Below, one piece after another: positions 55,673-64,000 of a stretch of 64,000 bases of DNA; positions within the stretch are counted from its first letter, which is position 1; each line of letters starts with the position of its first letter. The notes beneath the pieces were generated by a model that saw only the letters and a list, made by a program, of their open reading frames with translations, did not search any database and was not told the DNA's origin. The translations under genes and the position numbers were made by a program. The stretch is from the NCBI GenBank assembly GCA_905250115.1, contig CAJNOI010000072.1, positions 401,525 through 465,524 of the forward strand, written 5' to 3'. The DNA is from Adineta steineri (lineage: Eukaryota; Rotifera; Eurotatoria; Adinetida; Adinetidae).

Positions 55673-58383
55673 ATGAACCCGAAACATTTCAAACAGAACG
55701 ATAAATCGTTTCATGAAGCTACAGCATCTTATGTTCGTCAACCAGGACGACGTATGATTCAAAATTACTTCCTCCTCTGGGTAGATATACCGCCATCGAT
55801 CCAACAAACAAGGGCTGCCAAAAGACACTAGCACAATTGAAGAATGTGATCAATGACGTCAAACAATGCACTGAACCAGACCAGTGCATCCAAGTACTCA
55901 ACCGTGTTGACAACGAAAGAGTCTTCATCATAACATCAGGCTCATTAGGCCAATATTTGGTTCCTAAAATTCATAGTATGCCACAGCTAGACGCAATTTA
56001 CATCTTCTGTAGCAACAAATCCAGACATCAAGAATGGACTCGAAACTGGAAAAAAGTCAAAGGTGTACATACAAACATCGATGAAGTCTGTCTGGCATTG
56101 CAATTGACTGTTAAGCAATGCAATCAGGACTCAATTGCCGTAAGTTTTATTACAGAAAAACAAATGGCTTTAACTGATAATTTAAATCAGTTGGAACCAA
56201 CATTTATGTATACTCAGATATTCAAGGAAATTCTTCTTGATATGGAATATGGTAAACAAGCCATCAAACAATTTACTGCTTATTGTCGAAACAATAATGC
56301 CATGTAACCAATTAACACTGACCGTTTTGAGAAAGAATATCATGCACAATTAGCTATTTGGTGGTATACTTTCCCCTCCACTATCTTTTCTATACTCAAT
56401 GATGGTCTTCGAACATTGGATGCTGATGCAATTATTACTATGGTTTTTTTTATATGTCATTTGCATCAACAAATTCAACGGCTGTACGAGCAGCAGATCA
56501 GCACTTATAAGACAGGAGCTTTCATAGTTTATCGAGGACAAGGTCTTATGAAATCAGATTTCGAAAAACTTCAGAAAACGATAGGTGGACTTATGTCATT
56601 TAACAGTTTCTTGTCCACAAGTAAATATAAAGATGTGTCCCTTGATTTCGCTCGATGTGCTTCAACAAAAGTGGACACAGTGGGCATTTTCTTTATTATG
56701 TACATTGATCCTTGTATTAAATCAGCACCATTTGCTTCCATCAAACAGGTAAGTTATTTTAATGAAGAAGAAGAAATTCTCTTTTCAATGCACACCGTCT
56801 TTCGAGTGTGTGCAGTTAAACAAATGGACAATAAGAATAAACTGTATCAAGTTGAATTAAAATTAACCTCGGATGATGATCAACAATTACGATTACTTAC
56901 TAATAGGATAGGAGAAGAAGTTAATGGTACTGGATGGCAAAGATTGGGTAAATTATTGCTTACAATTGGTCAATTTAATAAAGCTGAAGAACTTTATAAC
57001 GTATTACTCGAACAGACATCTGATAACCATGAAAAAGTGATTTATTATAATCAGCTGGGATTCGTGCATTCGAATCAAGGTGATTATGAAAAGGCTATTT
57101 GGTATCACGAAAACGCACTTGAAATTCAACAAAAAGCCTTACCTTCGGATCATATTTCATTGGCTATTTCATACAACAACATCGCTAGTGTGTATACGAA
57201 CATGGGAGAGTACACCAAAGCACTTTCACTTTTCGACAAAACACTTGAAATCTATCAAAAACCTCTTCCTTCAAATCATCCTGATATGGCTACTGCATAC
57301 AACAACATCGGTCGTGTGTATGATAACATGGGACAGTACTCGATAGCACTCTCATTTTACAAAAAAGATCTTAAAATCTGTTTAAAAACTCTTCCATCAA
57401 ATCACCCTGATTTAGCTGCTTCATACAACAATATTGGCTTAGTATATTATAATATCGGAAAGTACTCGAAAGCACTTTCATCTCACAAAAAAGCACTTTT
57501 AATCTATCAAAAAACTCTTCCTTCAAATCACCCTGATCTGGCTACTTCATATAACAACCTCAGTAGCGTGTATAGCAAGATGGAAGAGTACTCGAAAGCA
57601 ATTTCATCTCACGAAAAAGCACTTGAAATTCGACAAAAAGCTCTATCGGCAAATCATCCCTCATTCGCTACTTCATACAGCAACATTGCGAGTGTCTATA
57701 ATAATATGGCACAGTATTCAACGGCGCTGTCACTTTACCAAAAAGCACTTGCAATCTATCAGAAAACTCTTCCTCCACATCATCCTGATTTAGCTACTTC
57801 ATACAACAACATTGGTTTAGTATATTACAACATGGGAGAATACTCGAAAGCACTATCAGCTCACAAAAAAGCACTTGAAATCTATCAAAAAACTGTTCCT
57901 TCAAATCATCCTGATTTGTCTACTGCATACAACAACAACGGTCGTGTGTATGACAACATGAGACAGTATTCGACAGCACTCTCATTTTACGAAAAAGACC
58001 TCGAAATCTGCTTAAAAACTCTTCCTTCAAATCATCCAGATTCGGCTACTTCATATAGCAACATTGGTAGTGTGTATTTCAATATGGGACAGCACCCGAC
58101 AGCACTTTCATTTTATGAAAAAGCAATTGAAATCTATCAAAAAACTCTTCCTTCAGATCATCCCTCATTGGCTATTTCGTATAACAAGATCGGTTCCGTG
58201 TATAGCAAGATGGGCGGGTACTCGAAAGCAATATCATCTCACGAAAAAGCACTTGAAATTTATCAAAAAACGTTTCCTTCTAATCATCCATCATTGGCCA
58301 TTTCAAATAGCAATATCGGTAGTGTGTATTACAGCATGGGAGAGTACTCAAAAGCAATTACATTTTACGAAAAAGCAGTTTAA
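55673..58383 (+). pseudogene. ADP-ribosyltransferase-TPR protein gene, broken
   Basis: The ATG at 55673 opens a frame that ends at 55831. The homologous frame continues from about 55800, so a one-base-type frameshift lies between about 55780 and 55830. An in-frame TAA at 56305-56307 breaks it again; the same frame then runs to 58381. The product would have an N-terminal region with QCIQVLNRVDNERVF, then an R-S-E type mono-ADP-ribosyltransferase domain (YRGQ, SFLSTS, EEEEILF), then ten full and one partial 42-residue TPRs of the kinesin-light-chain type (YNNIG.VY..MG.Y..AL). The ART domain lies wholly after the TAA, in an open frame of 655 codons. The last repeat is cut short, with AAATCATCCTGAT just past the stop, suggesting a deletion. 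The family is expanded in bdelloids (from memory). Confidence 0.82.
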
Positions 58384-58440
58384 ATCATCCTGATTTTTGC
58401 ATAATGACACAACAGCATCAGTTGAATTTATAGAAATATC

Positions 58441-58512
58441 TTGAGGGTGTGGGTGTAGATGGGTGTGGCTATGAATATTTACTTATTTTCGCATCTACAC
58501 CCACACCCTCAA
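58441..58512. repeat. Perfect telomere-like hairpin
   Basis: The best copy of the family: a 20-base arm TTGAGGGTGTGGGTGTAGAT at 58441-58460 and its exact reverse complement at 58493-58512, with a 32-base loop. It lies between two convergent genes. Confidence 0.9.
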
Positions 58513-58604
58513 ATCTATTTTGCTTGATAAATGTAATCCTATTTGCCAATGAAAACTTCATTTTATTACTATTTTAGTTTTAAATAAACTAAAAAATCAA
58601 TATG

Positions 58605-59807
58605 TCAGCTTGTGAGAAACATATTCTCGTATTTCTCATACAGTTCGTTGCTTTCGTTCTCCTTGAAACCGAATTCGGCTAGTGAATGAAAGTTTCTACC
58701 TTGTTTTCCTTGAGGATTGTCTGTCAGCCATGCACGCATTGCTTTTTCAAATGCATCAGACCACTGTAGATAATGAAAATGATCGTAGATACGATGTACA
58801 GTACCGATGGGATCTTTCATTAGATCTTCATATTGAATGTCACAAACATTTTCTGACGGTGGATGCTGCATACGAAACTCGATCAAACGCTGTATCCAGA
58901 TCTTCATAATAGCCTTGGTCTCTTCAATTATTTTTTTAGAACTGACTGAATCGTTCTCTTCCAAATATACATGACACATAGCAAGAGCAAGACGACAAGC
59001 CGGTGGTAATACTTCGTCGAGACGACGATGTGCCATAATCAACGATGCTTTTGGATAGTATTTCAGTAATGTATTTAACCAAAATGTATGGAATGGAGAT
59101 TTCAATAACCAATTTGTATGAGGTGGATCCACATCATGTAACATCTGTAGCACAGTTTGATGATAATCATACATATAGTTACTGTTTTGATTGTCCATAA
59201 AACGTGTGACAAGACTCTTATGTTTCGGAACAAGATTATAAAGAGCAATTTTGATATCTAAGTTGCCGCCTAGCAGTGCTGTATCCTCTTCTCTAGGAAA
59301 CAATGGATGTGATGAACAAAACACTTTGGAATACCGTTCAAAGTCACTTCCAGCTGCTTCAAAGACTTGTATCAAACGGTCTCTTTCAGCTGCCATTCGT
59401 CGTTTGTGTTCGTCGACATTTGAGCGTGAGATAGGTGGAATCGGACTTATTGTCATATCGCTTACAAGAGGAGCTCGACAGGCTGGGTCACAAGCCATTA
59501 AATTGTACAAAAGTGTTGTTCCCGTGCGAGGTAGACCACATATAACAATCATTGGTACATTAGTGATTTTTTCTTTCGATTGAAGTGGTGTCGTTGTCAG
59601 ATAGTTAAGAACACTTTTGACAACTTCATAACTACGAATGATTTGAGAACATAAGATATGTCGTCCACCTGAAGTAAGTCTTTCATTTATCAGAGCAGTA
59701 TCACCAAAGAAACTCAGATTGTTTTGTATGTCCATATAAAAAGGAAATCGTTGCTTAGCTTTATTACTCATATCATCAGCATTTAGTTGAAAATCGTTTA
59801 AAAGCAT
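58605..59807 (-). CDS. Sulfotransferase-family protein
   Basis: 400 aa, single exon, intact. The 5'-phosphosulfate loop of PAPS enzymes is seen in VICGLPRTGTTLLYNL (about residues 87-102), and the 3'-phosphate-binding part in LIMAHRRLDEVLPP (about 255-268). LLKSPFHTFWLNTLLKYYP before it and YEDLMKDPIGTVHRIYDHF after it are typical of the sulfotransferase_3 group, common in bacteria and protists. Expected role: transfer of sulfate from PAPS to a small acceptor; substrate unknown. No signal peptide, so probably cytosolic. No introns, while the neighbouring V-ATPase gene has eight, so microbial origin is possible but unproven. It converges with the ART-TPR relic. Confidence 0.82.
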   Translation of the reverse strand: MLLNDFQLNADDMSNKAKQRFPFYMDIQNNLSFFGDTALINERLTSGGRHILCSQIIRSYEVVKSVLNYLTTTPLQSKEKITNVPMIVICGLPRTGTTLLYNLMACDPACRAPLVSDMTISPIPPISRSNVDEHKRRMAAERDRLIQVFEAAGSDFERYSKVFCSSHPLFPREEDTALLGGNLDIKIALYNLVPKHKSLVTRFMDNQNSNYMYDYHQTVLQMLHDVDPPHTNWLLKSPFHTFWLNTLLKYYPKASLIMAHRRLDEVLPPACRLALAMCHVYLEENDSVSSKKIIEETKAIMKIWIQRLIEFRMQHPPSENVCDIQYEDLMKDPIGTVHRIYDHFHYLQWSDAFEKAMRAWLTDNPQGKQGRNFHSLAEFGFKENESNELYEKYENMFLTS

Positions 59808-59969
59808 TGATTCTTCGTTTTTTTGTCCGTAATCATCGTCAAGAAAATGAATGCTCGTAACTTATACTCTTGGTATATAGGTAGTGCAATGAAGCGTATA
59901 ACAGACAATAATACGAAGGATACAAAACATTGTTGCACGTCCATTTGGATTCTATCGCCTGCCTATTAG

Positions 59970-60020
59970 AGGGTGTGGGTGTGACTATGGATACTGTATT
60001 AACCTAGAATCCACACCTAT
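59970..60020. repeat. Telomere-like hairpin
   Basis: GAGGGTGTGGGTGTG arm with a degraded inverted arm AATCCACACCTA. Confidence 0.5.
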
Positions 60021-60466
60021 TCGTGCGTACAATCTCGACTCGTGTGGTATCTAGTTTATAATTGAAACATAAACTCTCCTGTACATTCTATGGTTAGTAA
60101 CTTATGAAAATTTCTTTTGATTAATAATCTAATTATTGATCGATCATATTAGTTTATCGTATTTTATATAATTTAATGAAAAAATTTTTGTAATCATTTC
60201 AACATATAAATGCATATTATTTTTATTTGATTTTTTTTTTGTTTTAAAAGAAAAAGAAAATACATTGCACAATATGATAGGTCATATCTACGGACGAAAA
60301 ATAATTAAAAAGATATTGTAAATATAGTAGGAAGGTAATATAATTTAATTCTTTTGTCTCTATATTCGAAATAAATAGAAGGAAAAATAATGATCACATA
60401 TACACTTAAAAATAAAAGAATTGCACGAAAAAGAAAAAAATGGAAAGATAAAAGGAAAATCTTATT
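60021..60466. other. AT-rich intergenic stretch
   Basis: 3' flank of the V-ATPase subunit gene, A/T-rich runs only. Confidence 0.45.
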
Positions 60467-63400
60467 CTATTTTTTATTCATATCAATATAATCAAGATCC
60501 AATTTAAAATAAACATATGGATAATATTCTTGTTGGGAAGAGAATACACCGGGAATGTCAATTGGCTATAATAAAAGAACGGTATTTAAAAAGAAAATAT
60601 AATATTTCATTTACCTCTTCTTGTCGCGATTTATTAGATTGATCAAGATAACCAAAAAGATTATCAAGTACGTCACGTAAACGTTTCGTTGATTTTCTTG
60701 TTGGATGAATTACCATGGCAACAAAATTAACTGGTAAACCAAATCTATTAAAAAGTAAAATATTTCGAATAATTATATATTTAATTCTATTGTCATACGA
60801 TAAATTTTAAAGTTCAAATTAAAACGGAGATCAAACGGTATCACTTTATGACAGTATTCATGTTATAGGAATTAATCTTTCATTGTTTATTTAACAGTAG
60901 TACCATAATCAAATATTAAGTTTTAAATCTCAAAAGATACACCGAAATTGTTTTTACTAATAAACTTGATTAATCAGTTAAAAATAATAAGAAACCAATG
61001 TAACAAATATAGGTTTCCCTGAAGCTTTTTTAGCAGACATGAAACCCATCAAAATGTTAGTCTTGGAAATCTATCTTTTGTCTTTTTCACAAAACTGACT
61101 TTAGTGATAAATATGCACTGTTAGTCATAAATGAGAGTGTCTCTATATTTGTTTACGATCAGTAAGTAAATTCTCATTGCAGGCTATAGTCGATCGATTA
61201 CAACTTAAAATTCTTTAATTTATCATATACATTAAAAAAATAGTTTCTAAATAAAACTCATGTCTTTCATATAGACAACATTTAGAAATCTATTTTTTTA
61301 AAGTGGAGATTCTATCGTCAGTCTAAGACTAAATGAATCGGTATACTAGTGAACATCAATTATTTGTTTAACCCTTTAACAGTCGATGGGACATATATGT
61401 ACCACTTTTTTTTCTTTTCGATCATAGGGTTATGGTGAAGTAAGAACAATTATTCTGATATAAAATACTATGAAGGTGGGTGAGGGTGTAGATAACATAG
61501 CAAAACCTATAGCTACAACTACAGGTACACCCACCCAGACCCTAATAATCTGCATTAAAGATATCGTTCTATGCGAAAAAAATTGACAAAACTTACTCAT
61601 CCAAAAGTCTCTCGTTAAAAGGTTAATAAATAAATACCTGAGAACAGATTCGACGAAAACTCGTAATGCTTTAATATGAATTAATGCTGAAAAAACTTCG
61701 CCAAAATTAATTTTAAGCCAACGAACAAGAGTTGCATAAAGCTTTTGTTGTTCTCTTTCAAGTTCTCGAATTCTTTCTCGTTCATTGTCAAGTGCTTTTT
61801 CATCATATGTAAAATCGCGTACCGTAAATCTAAAATTCGTTCATTTGTTTTATCTTCTTCAAATTTAAATTAAATATTTTTTACTTATTTTCTCGACATT
61901 TATGTTTAAATGTATCTTCAGCTTTTTGAAATAAAGTTACAGAAAATAATGCATAGTCTTGATCTTCTGTAATTTTTTCTGCTGTACGTGGTACAATCAT
62001 TGCACATAATGATTCATATTTAGCATTCCATTCATTTATTAAAGCTTTTGGTACACAAACTAATAATGTTTTTAAATATTCACTACCCAAGATAAAATGT
62101 TCTTTTTTCAAAACATCATTTAAATTACGTGTTAATAAACTACCACTAAAAAAAACGAAATTTTTTCTTTTTATTAATAAAATCAAAAACAAATAAAACA
62201 ACATACCTTTGTTTTTTTACTAATGAATCCAAATTTTGTTTAACAGTATTATATGATTGACTACGTAATTTAAGTTCATTTTCAATATGCGTTGCTGCCT
62301 TTAAATAATAAATAGTATTAAAAGAAAAAATAAAGATCATTTTCTATCTAACGAGGGAACAAAAGGATATCCGCTCAAGTTGATATTTGACTGAGATATC
62401 GACTATTTATTGTATTTATCCTATAGGGTCCTATCTATGCAGTAAAATCAAAGTTTCGAATTTAGGGCTGAAACTTTGTCCACACTAAGACCTCAATCAG
62501 ACAAGTTTGCTTACAAAGTTTCAGAAATTTCAAAAGACTGTCTTCGAGATACAAGTAGGTTAGCATAAAGACGCTTTTTTTATGGATATTAGGTTTCACA
62601 TGAATATTTTGACAGATTCATATCTGGGAGATAATCTGTCTAAAATTTAAGAAACTTTGTAAACAAGCTTGTCTGATTGAGGTTTTAGTCTGGACAAAAT
62701 TTCAGCCCTAAATTCGAAACTTTGATTTTACTGCATAGATAGGACCCTATAGGATAAATACAATAAATAGTCGATATCTCAGTCAAACATCAACTTGAGC
62801 GCATATCCTTTTAGGCTTTTCTAGCCTATGTATCCCTACCGGTGAGCAAAATTTCGCCTCAAAAGCTTTTTGACACCTCGGGAGGTTCCCTCATGCCAAA
62901 TTATACAACAATTATTTAAATTTACTTTTGCAATAATTTCTGATAGATTTCTTAATGATTGTTTTATTGGATATTTTGCATGATCCCATTGAAATTCAGT
63001 AACATAACGTCTTGGATCAACTAATTTAATATTGAATTAAAATAATATAGAAAAAAATTAAATCAAACAACATACCACCATTTGGTCCAACAGCAAGATT
63101 TTCAGCAAGTCGATTACGATCATCATCGAGTACATCATGAAAAAAGAATTGAGTTAATTTTTTAGTAATTCTAAATATTTATTTTTAAAATCATTGACAT
63201 AAATTCACAGGTAGTATTTACCCTTCAATATAACCATCAAGTCGAGCAAGATCATCGGAAAGTGCTACAAGTGAATCAAGTGTTCCAACCTAAGAAAAAA
63301 AATACAAATAAATTTATTGTAAATAATGATTTAACCTTTAAATCAGGAATTTTAAGCATATGATTTTGTGATAGCTGATCACGTCCAGTTGCTTGACAGA

Positions 63401-63467
63401 CTTCATTAAAATTTTGTTCTGGTGTTGATTTACCTGGTACAGATATAATCCAATATTCGTCTGTCAT
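60467..63467 (-). CDS. ATP6V1C: V-type proton ATPase subunit C, nine exons
   Basis: Exons on the minus strand: 63467-63336, 63289-63222, 63170-63076, 63020-62926, 62298-62207, 62145-61885, 61829-61638, 60744-60615 and 60565-60467, all GT/AG and in phase, 387 aa (usual length 380-392). Recognised by [12 protein letters not shown] at the start, [80 protein letters not shown] and [13 protein letters not shown] near the end. It is the V1 stalk subunit that holds V1 to Vo and is released during reversible disassembly. The ATG at 63467 matches the family start. A housekeeping gene, useful as a phylogenetic anchor for this window. Confidence 0.95.
61474..61543. repeat. Telomere-like hairpin in a V-ATPase intron
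   Basis: AAGGTGGGTGAGGGTGTAG and inverted-type GTACACCCACCCAGACCCT arms inside the 893-base intron between exons 7 and 8. Confidence 0.6.
62353..62892. mobile_element. Foldback MITE in a V-ATPase intron
   Basis: Ends GAGGGAAC (62353) and GTTCCCTC (62885-62892). Inside, arms of about 160 bases are near-perfect inverted copies (about 62364-62520 against 62665-62810), sharing CTATAGGGTCCTATCTATGC and AAAGTTTCGAATTTAGGGCT. The right side has about 75 extra bases between arm and end. It accounts for most of the 627-base intron between exons 4 and 5. Confidence 0.82.
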
Positions 63468-64000
63468 GATTATCAAATGAAGAATAATCTAAAATGAGAA
63501 CTCTTATGTTTACTCATCATAGAACACACCTAAACAACTACTAGAACTCCATATTTATGATAATAATGATGGTGGTTTGATTATTATATGAATTTCTATT
63601 GGTGGATTGTAACAACCAATGAGCATATTTCAATGAAATATTTTATTTATATTTAATTATTTCGAACAAAAATCATTAGTAAAAAGAGATAAAAAAAGAA
63701 AAAAATTCTTTTAAAATTTATTTGAATTAATTTTGAAATTGTCAATTGTCCAAATGAGAAAATATGGATGTGGATGTCTTTTATTTTAGTCAAATCGTTT
63801 GTTTCTGTTTTCATTTGTACAATTATACGTCAGTTTATATATTTGATCTTTACTGATCGATATCTTTCTTTTCTTCTTTTCATTTCTCGAAGACAAGATG
63901 GACTATTTATCATGATTTATCCATACCGAATCGTCTGTATAACAGAGAATGCACTTAATAATAACTATCGAAATAGTATACTGAGAGATACATTCGTTTT
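63468..64000. other. Upstream flank of the V-ATPase gene
   Basis: AT-rich, with one half-hairpin arm (ATGGATGTGGATGT) at 63763-63777. No gene is seen. Confidence 0.45.

Overview
The window looks like nuclear DNA of a small metazoan, most probably a bdelloid rotifer. It is AT-rich. Its genes carry many introns of about 50 bases with GT/AG borders. Short (TGTGGG)-type tracts are scattered through it; from memory this is the telomere unit reported for bdelloids. The gene families also fit: a nuclear receptor, VCBS repeats, ADP-ribosyltransferase-TPR proteins, a LDLa/EGF seven-transmembrane receptor, and a bacterial-type flavohemoglobin and sulfotransferase. No genus can be assigned. All exon joins below were worked out by hand from splice signals and reading phase.

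Left third (1-22 kb): three loci encode secreted or membrane-anchored proteins built from trios of a C1q/TNF-like jelly-roll domain. They are a 972-aa six-domain gene (1570-4839), a 490-aa secreted three-domain gene (13941-15413), and a nine-exon, 832-aa type II membrane protein (18628-21659). Between the first two sits a full-length non-LTR retrotransposon (5701-10976) with two intact ORFs and an 18-bp target duplication. Short terminal-inverted-repeat elements, some with hAT-like 8-bp target duplications, and assembly gaps lie around 16-18 kb and at 22 kb.

Middle (22-47 kb): a small Cys-rich secreted protein (25082-25603), and a nuclear receptor on the minus strand whose giant intron carries a 2.3-kb inverted-repeat element. 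A flavohemoglobin gene is split by a 726-bp element at a TTAA site; removing the element on paper gives an uninterrupted 396-codon frame. Next come a membrane-anchored VCBS-repeat protein, a 1304-codon protein made of three tandem membrane units, and a decayed Tc1 element.

Right (47-64 kb): a 1563-aa LDLa/EGF/7TM receptor, an F-box protein, a broken ART-TPR gene, a PAPS sulfotransferase-like gene, and a complete nine-exon V-ATPase subunit C gene with a foldback element in one intron.

The genes do not form one pathway. The most unusual structures are the dispersed telomere-like hairpins, the C1q-like family with secreted and tethered forms, and the exact insertion into the flavohemoglobin gene.
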